This document shows, in pieces, positions 44,214 through 52,539 of a stretch of 64,000 bases of DNA; positions within the stretch are counted from its first letter, which is position 1; each line of letters opens with the position of its first letter. The DNA is from Thalassococcus sp. S3 (GTDB lineage Bacteria; Pseudomonadota; Alphaproteobacteria; Rhodobacterales; Rhodobacteraceae). The position numbers and the translations under genes are program-made. The notes under the pieces are model-generated. The model saw nothing but the letters and a program-made list of their open reading frames with translations. It had not been told where the DNA came from and ran no database searches. The stretch spans positions 4,709,001 through 4,773,000 of the forward strand of contig NZ_CP022303.1 in NCBI RefSeq assembly GCF_004216475.1, in the 5' to 3' direction.

Positions 44214-45193
44214 GCGATGCTTACCGTTTCGGCAATCCGGTCCATGGCGCGCACAAGCTCTGCACTGATGCCCGGCTCCGACAGGGCATGCCCCGCGTTG
44301 CGCACCATTTTCAGGTCGCAGGCCGGCCAAAGTTCTGCAAGTTTCCAGGCCGACGAGGGCGGGCAAATCATGTCATAGCGGCCCTGCACGATCACGCCCG
44401 GAATGTGGGAAATCCGGCCCATATGGGCGAGGATCTGACCGTCAAACTCCAGAAAACCGCCATTGATGAAATAGTGATTCTCAAGTCGGGCAAATGCTCT
44501 CGCATAATCGCCAGGGCTTTCCCCGGACGTCCCGTTGGAATGGATGGAGGCCAGCGCGTTCTCCCATGCGGACCAAGCCCGGGCAAAACGGGTTTCCTTG
44601 CTCAGATCACCGCTAAAGAGCCTTCGGTTGTAGGCCGCGATCAGATCGTCCCTCTCGGCCTCCGGGATCATCGAAATGAACCGCGTCCAGGTTTCAGGCC
44701 AGAACTTCCCGGCCCCTCCGCCATAGAACCAGTCCAGCTCTGCCTTGGTCATCAGGAACACACCGCGCAGGATCAGATGCGCCACCCGATCGGGATGCTG
44801 CTGCGCGTAGATCAACGCCAAAGTGGCGCCCCAGCTGCCGCCGAAGACAAGCCATATATCGATATCCAGCAACCTGCGGATTTTTTCGATATCATCCACA
44901 AGGTGCCAGGTGGTGTTGTGCGTGACCGACGCATGCGGTCGGGATCGACCGCAGCCTCGCTGATCGAAAAGAATCACACGATAGACACGCGGATCAAAGT
45001 AGCGGCGCATGGCCGGGCTGCATCCGCCCCCCGGACCACCATGCAGCACGACAACCGGTATCCCGTTGGGATTGCCGCATTGTTCCACGTAAATCTGATG
45101 ACCCTGGCCCACATCGACCATCCGCTGATCGAACGGATCGACCGGCGGATAAAGATACTGAACTGCGCGCTTTTGGTCCGAGAACTTATCCAT
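44210..45193 (-). CDS. pip: Proline iminopeptidase
   Basis: Pip removes N-terminal proline from peptides. The 327-residue alpha/beta hydrolase has the oxyanion motif VVLHGGPGGGCSP near 47, FDQRGCGRSRPHA near 75, the nucleophile elbow FGGSWGATLAL with serine near 119, and late aspartate and histidine in QGRYDMICPP and NAGHALSEPG. All match S33-family prolyl aminopeptidases. It is divergent from ubiG with a 49-base gap and overlaps the short solute-binding protein gene. Confidence 0.95.
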   Translation of the reverse strand: MDKFSDQKRAVQYLYPPVDPFDQRMVDVGQGHQIYVEQCGNPNGIPVVVLHGGPGGGCSPAMRRYFDPRVYRVILFDQRGCGRSRPHASVTHNTTWHLVDDIEKIRRLLDIDIWLVFGGSWGATLALIYAQQHPDRVAHLILRGVFLMTKAELDWFYGGGAGKFWPETWTRFISMIPEAERDDLIAAYNRRLFSGDLSKETRFARAWSAWENALASIHSNGTSGESPGDYARAFARLENHYFINGGFLEFDGQILAHMGRISHIPGVIVQGRYDMICPPSSAWKLAELWPACDLKMVRNAGHALSEPGISAELVRAMDRIAETVSIA

Positions 45194-45242
45194 GGATGAC
45201 CTATATAGCCCTTAAAGGCCAAAAGAGCATATGGAGTGAGGA

Positions 45243-45989
45243 ATGCAAGCGCATCAAACCACCGTTGACGCGTCGGAGATCGCAAAATTCGAGGCGATGG
45301 CCGCTGAATGGTGGGATCCGAAGGGCAAGTTCAAGCCTTTGCATATGCTCAATCCCTGCCGGCTGGACTACATCACCTCACAGATCGCCGCCGAATTTGA
45401 TCGTGATCTCACGGCACCCAAGCCGTTTGAGCGGCTGCGCCTTCTCGACATCGGTTGCGGCGGCGGGCTGCTGGCCGAACCCATGGCGCGGCTGGGGGCG
45501 GATGTGGTCGGCGCGGATGCGGCAGAGCGGAACATCCCCGTGGCGCAAATCCATGCTGAACAATCCGGGCTGACCATCGACTACCGCCACACCACCGCCG
45601 AAGACATGGCCGCCGCGGGCGAGCAGTTCGACGTGGTGCTCAACATGGAGGTGGTCGAACATGTGGCCGACCCGCTGGCCTATCTCACAGCCTGCCAGCA
45701 GCTTCTCAAACCCGGCGGTTTGCACATCTGCTCGACCATCAACCGCAACCCGAAATCCTATGTGATGGCCATCTTCGGGGCCGAGGTGGTGATGCGCTGG
45801 CTGCCAAAGGGCACCCATGAATGGTCGAAATTCATCACCCCCGATGAGCTTTTCGATCTGATGTCCCAGGCCGGGCTGAACCCCGTGGATCGCAAGGGCT
45901 TCGTCTTCAATCCCGTCACCTGGAGTTGGAGCCTCTCGGACCGCGACCTCAGCGTGAACTACGTCACCACCAGCCTGAAACCCGCCTGA
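45243..45989 (+). CDS. ubiG: Ubiquinone O-methyltransferase UbiG
   Basis: UbiG performs both O-methylations in ubiquinone synthesis. The 248 residues open with the family marker [19 protein letters not shown] near 17, then SAM motif [20 protein letters not shown] near 67, and [14 protein letters not shown] near 131; the [15 protein letters not shown] segment near 190 is also typical. The gene stands alone; the divergent neighbour is pip. A CGCCC-GCAA-GGGCG hairpin (46001-46014) lies between its end and the convergent MarR gene. Confidence 0.97.
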   Translation: MQAHQTTVDASEIAKFEAMAAEWWDPKGKFKPLHMLNPCRLDYITSQIAAEFDRDLTAPKPFERLRLLDIGCGGGLLAEPMARLGADVVGADAAERNIPVAQIHAEQSGLTIDYRHTTAEDMAAAGEQFDVVLNMEVVEHVADPLAYLTACQQLLKPGGLHICSTINRNPKSYVMAIFGAEVVMRWLPKGTHEWSKFITPDELFDLMSQAGLNPVDRKGFVFNPVTWSWSLSDRDLSVNYVTTSLKPA

Positions 45990-46000
45990 CACCGCGAAGA

Positions 46001-46014
46001 CGCCCGCAAGGGCG
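46001..46014. terminator. Small GNRA-loop hairpin between ubiG and the MarR gene
   Basis: CGCCC (46001-46005) and GGGCG (46010-46014) pair around GCAA, a stable GNRA tetraloop, in the 39-base convergent gap. No T tract; a weak shared terminator at most. Confidence 0.35.
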
Positions 46015-46028
46015 GATGAGCAGCCCGC

Positions 46029-46472
46029 TCAATCGCCGCTTTCCAGCTTCTGACGCAGATCCCTCAGGATCGGCAGGACCGAGCGGACCTTCTCCCCGCC
46101 CAGGTCCCCCACCACCCTGGTAATCATGGGGGTGATTGCAGAAATCGCCTGATCTCTTGCCCTTCGCCCGGCAGGGCTGATGGCCACCAACTTGCGTCGG
46201 GCATCGTCCCAGTCGGGACGGATATGGATATATCCCGCCCATTCCAGCTTGTTCAGCGTGTTGGTCATCGCGCCGCGTGTGACATGAAACGTGTCCGCCA
46301 GCTGTGCGGGTGTCCGCTCGTCAGCCACAAAGGCCAGGTGGTTCAGCACCGAAAAATGTGAAATCTCCATACCCTTTGGCAACACCTTGCTCAGGCGGTT
46401 CCGCAAAAGCTGATCCGCTGTCAAAATCTCACTGAACAGGGCGACCGCAAGGGGGCCGGTCTCTTCACTCAT
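46029..46472 (-). CDS. MarR-family transcriptional regulator
   Basis: A 147-residue winged-helix regulator. The DNA-binding region spans about 45-100: HFSVLNHLAFVADERTPAQLADTFHVTRGAMTNTLNKLE, then the wing GYIHIRPDWDDARRKLVAISPAGR with the DxR motif of MarR proteins. N- and C-terminal helices make the dimer. The ligand is unknown. It overlaps the upstream nitrilase gene by 4 bases and is thus at the 3' end of the grxC-nitrilase-marR run, so it may be autoregulated with them. Confidence 0.9.
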   Translation of the reverse strand: MSEETGPLAVALFSEILTADQLLRNRLSKVLPKGMEISHFSVLNHLAFVADERTPAQLADTFHVTRGAMTNTLNKLEWAGYIHIRPDWDDARRKLVAISPAGRRARDQAISAITPMITRVVGDLGGEKVRSVLPILRDLRQKLESGD

Positions 46473-47302
46473 GAAGGTCCATCAAATGCACGCACATGCT
46501 TAAGCGCGGGCACCTTGCGCCGCGCGTCATGCACGGAACTAGCATCAATGTCGAAAATGTGAATGCCGGGATCGGTCGCAGCCTCTGCCAGGATCTCTCC
46601 CCATGGCGACACCGCAAGGCTGTGCCCATAGGTCCGGCGTTCCTTTCCCCTTGCCGCAGCGTGCCGCCCGGCTTGGGCCGGTGCCAGCACATAGCATCCC
46701 GTCTCGATGGCCCGGGCGCGCAGAAGCGCGTGCCAATGGGCCTCACCCGTCACCGGGGAAAATGCCGACGGGACAGTCAACACCATCGCGCCCGCTTGCG
46801 CCAAACTGTGATAGAGGTGCGGAAATCGGACATCATAGCAGATGCTCAGTCCAATCTTGCCAAAGGGCATCTCCGCGCAAACCGCGCGCTGGCCCGGCCG
46901 ATACCCCGCGGATTCGCGATACGTCTCTGTCTTGGACACCTCGACGTCGAACATGTGGATCTTGTCATACCGCGCCGCAATCCGCCCGGCGGGATCAATC
47001 AGAAAGGACCGGTTGGCGAACCTGCCATCGGCGTCCTCCGTCTTCAGGGCAAGGGACCCGATCAAGAGCCAGATACCGCGTTTTGCGGCCTGTTCCTGCA
47101 AGGCGGCGAGGGTTGTATCGTCTTTTTCGTGCCGCAGTACGTCCACTTGGCGCGTCCGGCTGGCCGACACGCAATTGGTCACTTCAGGGGTCAGAACGAA
47201 TTCAGCACCTGCATGGGCGGCCTCGTCGATCAGACCTTGGGTGACTGGAAGATTTGCGGCCGGATCGTCACTTGAACAAAGCTGGACGAGCGCGGTTCTC
47301 AT
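46469..47302 (-). CDS. Nitrilase-superfamily amidohydrolase (Nit1/deaminated glutathione amidase-like)
   Basis: A 277-residue carbon-nitrogen hydrolase. The Glu-Lys-Cys catalytic triad is visible: VLTPEVTNCV near 38, YDKIHMFDVEV near 110 and ICYDVRFPHLYH with the cysteine near 152. Similarity to the Nit1/NitFhit branch suggests hydrolysis of deaminated glutathione or omega-amides. The grxC gene overlaps its start by 4 bases, which fits a glutathione-repair role; this functional link is inference. Confidence 0.9.
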   Translation of the reverse strand: MRTALVQLCSSDDPAANLPVTQGLIDEAAHAGAEFVLTPEVTNCVSASRTRQVDVLRHEKDDTTLAALQEQAAKRGIWLLIGSLALKTEDADGRFANRSFLIDPAGRIAARYDKIHMFDVEVSKTETYRESAGYRPGQRAVCAEMPFGKIGLSICYDVRFPHLYHSLAQAGAMVLTVPSAFSPVTGEAHWHALLRARAIETGCYVLAPAQAGRHAAARGKERRTYGHSLAVSPWGEILAEAATDPGIHIFDIDASSVHDARRKVPALKHVRAFDGPS

Positions 47303-47559
47303 GAACCGGCCAGCAGAGGGTCCAGCTTGCCCGCCCGGTCAAGCGCGTAAAGATCGTCGCACCCGCCGACATGGGTCTCACCAACAAAGATCTGCGGAAC
47401 CGTGCGACCGCCATTGGCGCGCTGGATCATCTCGGCCTTGCGCCCCGGATTGGCCATCACGTTGATTTCGGAAAAGGATACACCCTTTTCCTTCAACAGC
47501 CGTTTGGCCGAATGACAAAAGCCGCAAAGGGGTGAGGTGTAGATTTCGACCGGTTGCAT
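47299..47559 (-). CDS. grxC: Glutaredoxin 3
   Basis: An 86-residue glutaredoxin that reduces disulfides and glutathione mixed disulfides using glutathione. The active site is CGFC at residues 12-15 (TSPLCGFCHSAKRLL), where CPYC is most common, so the middle residues are unusual. The cis-proline segment GGRTVPQIFVGETHVGGCDDL near 50 binds glutathione. It lies between comF (39 bases upstream) and the nitrilase gene (4-base overlap). Confidence 0.94.
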   Translation of the reverse strand: MQPVEIYTSPLCGFCHSAKRLLKEKGVSFSEINVMANPGRKAEMIQRANGGRTVPQIFVGETHVGGCDDLYALDRAGKLDPLLAGS

Positions 47560-47598
47560 GACGTCCGTTTCCCTTGAAGATGTCTCTTTGTCTCGGAC

Positions 47599-48327
47599 TT
47601 AAGCCTCCTTTGCAACGCGCGCCAGTGTCAGGACGCAAACCTCTCTTGCGCCACCCGCAAGGCACGCCTCGGCAGAAGCTGCCAGGGTCGCGCCCGATGT
47701 CATCACGTCATCGACAAGCAGCACGGATCGCCCTGACATCCGATGACGACGTTTTGGGTTGGCCTGAATGGCGCCCTGCAGGACGTCGAACCGTTGCGCC
47801 TGTGTTTTTCCGTCAAGCGATACGGTGCGGCGTCCCCGCAGCAGAAGATCAGGGCAGAGGGCCATGTCGATTTCTGCGGCCAAAGCCTGCGCCAGAAGGG
47901 CAGATTGGTTATACCGCCTTTTCACAAGCCGGCTCCAATGCAGCGGAACCGGCGCAATCAGCGTGTCCCTCGCCCTGATGTCGCTTGCCGCCTGGGCCAG
48001 CCACTTTGCGGCAGGACGTGCAATCTCCGCCCGGTCCCCATGCTTTAGCGCAAGAACCATTTTCCGCGCGCGGCCCTGATAGAGAAGGGCGGATCGCCCC
48101 TTGCTCCATGGTCGGGGGCGACGCATGCAATCATCGCAGCTTAACACCTCGCCCCCCGATGGGCCCGGCAACGGCACGCCGCATGCGTCGCAGATGGTTC
48201 CGCCGATGAATGGCGTATCGCCCCAACAGGCGCCGCATAGCCCAAAATCGCTTTCGACAAGCCCCCCGCAGCTCAGGCAACGAGGGGGATAGAGCATCTG
48301 CAGCGCGGTTTGAAACTTAGCCAACAT
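47599..48327 (-). CDS. ComF-family phosphoribosyltransferase-like protein
   Basis: A 242-residue ComF protein. N-terminal zinc-finger cysteines (PPRCLSCGG, GLCGACW, CDACG, CDDC) are followed by a phosphoribosyltransferase fold with LIAPVPLHWSRLVKRRYNQSALLA near 120 and the PRPP loop VLLVDDVMTSGATL near 200. ComF helps process incoming single-stranded DNA in natural competence and may act in DNA uptake by gene-transfer agents in this group. The start at 48327 is chosen over 48375 because zinc-domain similarity begins soon after. Divergent from the methyltransferase-like gene with an 17-base gap. Confidence 0.9.
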   Translation of the reverse strand: MLAKFQTALQMLYPPRCLSCGGLVESDFGLCGACWGDTPFIGGTICDACGVPLPGPSGGEVLSCDDCMRRPRPWSKGRSALLYQGRARKMVLALKHGDRAEIARPAAKWLAQAASDIRARDTLIAPVPLHWSRLVKRRYNQSALLAQALAAEIDMALCPDLLLRGRRTVSLDGKTQAQRFDVLQGAIQANPKRRHRMSGRSVLLVDDVMTSGATLAASAEACLAGGAREVCVLTLARVAKEA

Positions 48328-48344
48328 CGCCTTACTTTCCGTCC

Positions 48345-49163
48345 ATGTCCCGACCCGCTCCTCTTTTTGACGCAAACGCGTTGCGCCTTCATCGTACCCG
48401 CGCCCGACCCGACGCCTGTTTTCTGCAAGAGGCCGCGCTTGATGAGGTCGAAGATCGCCTTTCGATGGTTAACAGGCCGTTTACAAAGATCGGCGTCGTC
48501 TCCCCGTATCCGGACCTCTGGTCGACGCGATTTCCCATGGCCGAGCATATCGCCGACGATGACGTGCTCGCCTGGTCTGGCGAGGGATACGATCTGATCG
48601 TTCACGGGATGGCCCTGCATTGGGCAAACGACCCTGTGGGCCAGTTGATCCAGTGCCGCCGCGTCCTGCGCGAGGATGGCCTGTTCCTTGCGCTGTGTCT
48701 GGGGGGACAAAGCCTGACCGAGCTGCGCGCGGCCCTGTCCGAGGCCGAAATCAGCGAGACCGACGGGCTGTCACCGCGCATATCGCCGATGGCGGAGATT
48801 CGGGATCTGGGCGCCCTTCTGCAGCGCGCCGGTTTTGCCTTACCCGTTGCCGACACCCTCAAGCTGACGGCGGAATATCGTGGCCTCATGCATTTGATGC
48901 GGGATCTACGACATATGGGTGAAACCAATGCCCTGGCATCGCGCCTGCGCAGGCCGACCCGCCGGACCGTCTTTGACAAGGCGCAAGAGATCTACCTTGC
49001 CGCGTACGGGCAACCGGATGGCCGGCTTCCGGCCACCTTTGAATTGATAACGCTCACAGGATGGGTGCCGTCGGCCACACAGCAAAAACCGCTGCGTCCC
49101 GGCTCGGCCCAGCAGCGTCTGGCCGACGCCCTGAACACGCGCGAAACGTCGCTGCGCGATTGA
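48345..49163 (+). CDS. NDUFAF5/BioC-like methyltransferase-fold protein with degenerate SAM motif
   Basis: A 272-residue protein. The C-terminal half fits the NDUFAF5 (C20orf7) group: DLIVHGMALHWANDPVGQL near 83, EDGLFLALCLGG near 110, and GLMHLMRDLRHMGETNAL near 185, the last being the best marker. The usual glycine-rich SAM-binding motif I is missing; the corresponding region reads IGVVSPYPDLW. NDUFAF5 in mitochondria hydroxylates an arginine of complex I, so an assembly role is a fair guess. It is divergent from comF and 52 bases before hemH. Confidence 0.8.
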   Translation: MSRPAPLFDANALRLHRTRARPDACFLQEAALDEVEDRLSMVNRPFTKIGVVSPYPDLWSTRFPMAEHIADDDVLAWSGEGYDLIVHGMALHWANDPVGQLIQCRRVLREDGLFLALCLGGQSLTELRAALSEAEISETDGLSPRISPMAEIRDLGALLQRAGFALPVADTLKLTAEYRGLMHLMRDLRHMGETNALASRLRRPTRRTVFDKAQEIYLAAYGQPDGRLPATFELITLTGWVPSATQQKPLRPGSAQQRLADALNTRETSLRD

Positions 49164-49215
49164 CGGGCAGGCAAAAGCCTATATCTCCCCGATAAGCGAC
49201 GTTATTCAGGACCGC

Positions 49216-50280
49216 ATGATGCTGGACACCACCAAGAAAGCCACCTGCCCTATTCACGCGCCCGAGGACCATCCGCCGGTCCCGGCTGAAAAGGTAGGCA
49301 TTCTGCTGGCCAATCTGGGGACACCCGATGGCTACGATTACTGGTCCATGCGGCGCTATCTGAACGAATTTCTGTCCGACAAACGGGTGATCGACTATTC
49401 CGCCTGGGTCTGGCAGCCGCTGTTGCAGCTTATCATCCTGACCAAGCGCCCGTTCAGTTCCGGCGCCGCCTACAAGTCGATCTGGAATGAAGACGAGGGC
49501 GAAAGCCCCTTGATGACCATCACCAAAAAGCAGACCGCCAAGCTGACCAAGCGGATGCATCAGGAATATGGCGATCAGGTCATGGTCGATTTCTGCATGC
49601 GCTACGGCAACCCGTCGACCAAATCGAAAGTTCGCGAAATGGTAGAGGCGGGATGTCAGAAGATCCTGTTCTTTCCGCTATATCCTCACTACGCAGGCGC
49701 AACATCGGCCACCGCGAACGACCAGTTTTTCCGGGCCTTGATGGAAGAGAAATGGCAGCCCGTCACCCGCACGGTTGAGCCCTATTTCGAGCATCCGCTT
49801 TACATCGAAGCGCTCGCGCAATCGGTTGAGCGGACTTATGCCGATATGGAGACCAAACCCGACATTCTGGTCTGCTCCTATCATGGCGTGCCCAAGCGTT
49901 ACCTGATGGAGGGTGACCCATATCACTGCCAGTGCCAGAAAACGACTCGTCTCCTCAAAGAGCGTTTGGGATGGGATGACACGCAGATCACAACCACATT
50001 CCAATCCCGGTTCGGGCCAGAGGAATGGCTAAAACCCTATACCGTGGAAGAAGTCGCCCGGCTGGCCGAAGACGGTAAGAAAAACATCGCGGTCTGTGCG
50101 CCGGCCTTCTCGGCCGATTGCATCGAAACGCTCGAAGAGATCAACGAAGAGATCAAGGAAAGCTTTGAAGAGGCCGGCGGTGAGCATTTCACCTATATTC
50201 CGTGCCTCAATGACGATGACGCACATATCGCAGCGCTGTCTGCCGTGATCGACAACAATCTTAAAGGCTGGCTGCGCTAG
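49216..50280 (+). CDS. hemH: Ferrochelatase
   Basis: HemH inserts iron into protoporphyrin IX, the last step of heme synthesis. The 354 residues show VGILLANLGTPDGYDYWSMRRYL near 27, ILFFPLYPHYAGATSAT near 155, ILVCSYHGVPKRYL near 217 with the key histidine, and NIAVCAPAFSADCIETLEEI near 294 with the catalytic glutamate. CAGGA lies 5 bases before the first ATG. It ends at a strong bidirectional terminator. Confidence 0.97.
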   Translation: MMLDTTKKATCPIHAPEDHPPVPAEKVGILLANLGTPDGYDYWSMRRYLNEFLSDKRVIDYSAWVWQPLLQLIILTKRPFSSGAAYKSIWNEDEGESPLMTITKKQTAKLTKRMHQEYGDQVMVDFCMRYGNPSTKSKVREMVEAGCQKILFFPLYPHYAGATSATANDQFFRALMEEKWQPVTRTVEPYFEHPLYIEALAQSVERTYADMETKPDILVCSYHGVPKRYLMEGDPYHCQCQKTTRLLKERLGWDDTQITTTFQSRFGPEEWLKPYTVEEVARLAEDGKKNIAVCAPAFSADCIETLEEINEEIKESFEEAGGEHFTYIPCLNDDDAHIAALSAVIDNNLKGWLR

Positions 50281-50297
50281 GCCTTTTCGAGCGCAAC

Positions 50298-50332
50298 AAA
50301 AAAAGGCGGTGGAGTGCTCCACCGCCTTTTTT
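50298..50332. terminator. Bidirectional terminator after hemH
   Basis: GGCGGTGGAG (50305-50314) and CTCCACCGCC (50317-50326) form a 10-bp stem with A7 before and T6 after, so it works on both strands, ending hemH and the small secreted peptide gene. Confidence 0.93.
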
Positions 50333-50352
50333 CTATTCGATTTGACCGAAAA

Positions 50353-50535
50353 TCAGTCAGCAGCAACAGCTGCAGCAACCAGAACCAGCAGCAGCAACGG
50401 CAGCAGGATGCCCTGCGAGGAGCCGGTCGTCTCTTCAACGATGACCGGCGCTTCGACGACGGGCTCTACAATGTTGCCCGCGAAGGCGGTCGATGCTGCA
50501 CCGGCGAAGGCTGCGGCGAGAACGAGTTTTTTCAT
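50353..50535 (-). CDS. Small secreted or membrane peptide (60 residues)
   Basis: The peptide has a clear signal peptide (MKKLVLAAAFAGAASTAFA, cut before GN), a short acidic proline/valine part (IVEPVVEAPVIVEETTGSSQ) and a C-terminal hydrophobic helix (ILLPLLLLVLVAAAVA) ending in D. So after export it would be a 41-residue membrane-anchored peptide. GGAGG lies 5 bases before the ATG and a terminator follows, so this is a genuine monocistronic gene. Similar short proteins exist in roseobacters as far as I recall, without known function. Confidence 0.8.
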   Translation of the reverse strand: MKKLVLAAAFAGAASTAFAGNIVEPVVEAPVIVEETTGSSQGILLPLLLLVLVAAAVAAD

Positions 50536-50674
50536 ATTAACCTCCAGAATTTGCGCGGCCTAACTACGTTAAACCACGCACCCAAGACTTTCCTCGTGAC
50601 TTCTAGTAATCAACAAAGCGTCGGGATTGCAATTGCTTGTTAGACAGCGGCGCCCGGTCTTCGCCACAATGTCG

Positions 50675-51277
50675 TCAAATAAGCAACACCTGTGTGCCGA
50701 CTTTGGCCAACGCGAAGAGTTCGGAGATATGTTCGTTGTAGAGGCCGATACACCCGTTGGACGATTGCCGCCCGATTTTACGCGTGTCGTGCGTTCCGTG
50801 GATCCGGTAGTACGTCCAGCTCAGATAAAGCGCGTGTGTCCCCAGTGGATTGTTCGGCCCCGGCGGAACGTAGGGCGGCCAGTCGGGATTGCGCTTGAGC
50901 ATCGAAGGCGTCGGTCGCCAATCCGGACCCTCGATCTTGCGAACCACACGCGTTCGGCCCCTCCGGGTCAAATCCTCGGTCAAAGGAACGCTCGATGGAT
51001 AAAGCTTGTAGGTCGCGCCGTCCGCGCTCCAGTAATGCAGCGCCCGCGACGTGATATCGACCAGGATCGCACCGTTGCTCAGGTTGTCGAAATACGGCTG
51101 CCAATCCAGAGACCGGAAGCTGGACACGTTCCGCCGCACACCCTGGGTCAGATCACCCTCCCCTCGGGTGGTTTGTGGACCATTGTAAGTCTGCGCAAGC
51201 GCCGGTGTGCTCAAAAGCGCGGCCCCTCCGGCCAAAAAGGCGCGCCGGGAGGGCGTGAAAACGGATCTGCCTGTCAT
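50675..51277 (-). CDS. L,D-transpeptidase (YkuD family), Tat-exported
   Basis: A 200-residue periplasmic enzyme of the ErfK/YbiS type that makes 3-3 peptidoglycan cross-links or attaches proteins to the wall. The Tat signal is SRRAFLAGGAALL. The catalytic motif HGTHDTRKIGRQSSNGCIGL has histidine near 158 and cysteine 176. Upstream part (PPGPNNPLGTHALYLSW) is typical. It is divergent from the CAP-domain lipoprotein gene; another L,D-transpeptidase lies 700 bases on. Confidence 0.93.
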   Translation of the reverse strand: MTGRSVFTPSRRAFLAGGAALLSTPALAQTYNGPQTTRGEGDLTQGVRRNVSSFRSLDWQPYFDNLSNGAILVDITSRALHYWSADGATYKLYPSSVPLTEDLTRRGRTRVVRKIEGPDWRPTPSMLKRNPDWPPYVPPGPNNPLGTHALYLSWTYYRIHGTHDTRKIGRQSSNGCIGLYNEHISELFALAKVGTQVLLI

Positions 51278-51443
51278 AGTTGGGCTCCAACGATCATAAA
51301 ATCGACGTGATCACGGCATCATATGGCTCGAAAGACGCAGTCGCAATCCAATCCTGCCTATTGAACCTGTTGACGACTTTGTGGGTTTGAAACGGATCGC
51401 AGGTCAGGCTATGGCCAGCGGTAGGCAACAAAAAGGGTATGCT

Positions 51444-51992
51444 ATGGCGCGCATTTGGTCTGCTTTGATGGTCGGATTGCTGGTTTTTCTGGCGGCTTGC
51501 ACGACACCCACAACCGAACCTCGCCTGGGTGCCGACGGCAAACCCCTTCCACAAGTATACCGCATCCGCGCAAGCGACGAAGGTCGACTGCAGTTCCGCA
51601 TGGTCGATTCCGTCAACGCCTTGCGACGCGCCTCCGGCGTGTCCCCCGTACAGCTCGACCCCAAACTGAACGCTGCGGCTGCCACCCATTCGCGCGACAT
51701 GTCGGTTCAGAACCGGCCTTGGCATTTCGGCTCGGACGGATCGTCGCCGATCGACCGGGTGCGGCGGGCCGGATATACCGGCGCGATGCTCGGAGAGGCG
51801 ATCTCCGAGACTTACGAGACCGAGCTTGAGACGCTGGCCGCCTGGATGGAAGAGCCAGGAACACGCTCGGTCATCCTTGAACAGCGCGCCGTGAATATGG
51901 GCTTTTCCTGGTATCAGGAAAACAACGGCAAGATCTGGTGGACCTTGGTGATGGGCGGCCCGGCAAACGGTGCCTTTACGGGCGGATCGTGA
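51444..51992 (+). CDS. CAP-domain lipoprotein
   Basis: A 182-residue protein with a lipobox (VFLAAC, cysteine near 19), so it should be a lipid-anchored envelope protein. The rest is a CAP/SCP-PR1 domain: RMVDSVNALRRASGVSPVQLDPKLNAAAATHSRDMSVQN, then HFGSDGSSPIDRVRRAGY and GEAISET, with the histidines and glutamates of the family. ATG at 51444 is preferred because AAGGG lies 7 bases before and the lipobox falls at the right place; the frame is open from 51381. It converges on the second L,D-transpeptidase with a 17-base overlap. Confidence 0.88.
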   Translation: MARIWSALMVGLLVFLAACTTPTTEPRLGADGKPLPQVYRIRASDEGRLQFRMVDSVNALRRASGVSPVQLDPKLNAAAATHSRDMSVQNRPWHFGSDGSSPIDRVRRAGYTGAMLGEAISETYETELETLAAWMEEPGTRSVILEQRAVNMGFSWYQENNGKIWWTLVMGGPANGAFTGGS

Positions 51993-52473
51993 TCACCGTT
52001 CCGTTGTTTACCATCGCGTAAATCTGCTCCATCTCGCGGTTTTTCACCGCGATGCAACCCCAGGTCCAATCATCGCCCTTGGCCTTGAACGCATTGGGCT
52101 GGCCGTGGATGAAGATATCCCCGCCCGGTTTTTTGCCCATAGCCTTGGCAAAAGCGATATCCTGTTCGTTGGGATAGGATATGCCCAGCGACAGGTGAAA
52201 CCGGCTGTTCGGATTGCGTCGGTCGATGATGTAAGTGCCTTCCGGGGTCTTTCCGTCTCCTTCGAACTGCTTGTGTCCCACCGGCGCAAATCCCAATTCA
52301 AAGCGATAATCCTTCAGCACCCGATCATGGTGCAGCAGGTACATCTTGCGATCGCTCTTGTTGACGACGATCGAAGTCACTTCGGGGCCGCGATAGCGGC
52401 GAAATTTGCTCGTGCTGCAGCCGGCCAGCGCAATCGCCGACACGGCCATTAGTCCAAAAGTCCGTCTTTTCAT
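51976..52473 (-). CDS. L,D-transpeptidase (YkuD family), lipoprotein
   Basis: A 165-residue YkuD protein with a lipobox (ALAGC, cysteine 19). The catalytic part reads GDIFIHGQPN then DDWTWGCIAVKNREM, with histidine near 123 and cysteine near 140. The segment GDGKTPEGTYIIDRRNPNS is typical. It thus differs from the Tat-exported paralogue at 50675 by its lipid anchor. Its 3' end overlaps that of the CAP lipoprotein. The 66 bases to the channel gene show nothing notable. Confidence 0.92.
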   Translation of the reverse strand: MKRRTFGLMAVSAIALAGCSTSKFRRYRGPEVTSIVVNKSDRKMYLLHHDRVLKDYRFELGFAPVGHKQFEGDGKTPEGTYIIDRRNPNSRFHLSLGISYPNEQDIAFAKAMGKKPGGDIFIHGQPNAFKAKGDDWTWGCIAVKNREMEQIYAMVNNGTVITIRP

Positions 52474-52539
52474 TATCTGCTCTGCCTGCCTGATCTGTCC
52501 CCCATGCGCTGATTACCGCCGATGGGTCAAATCTCAAAA

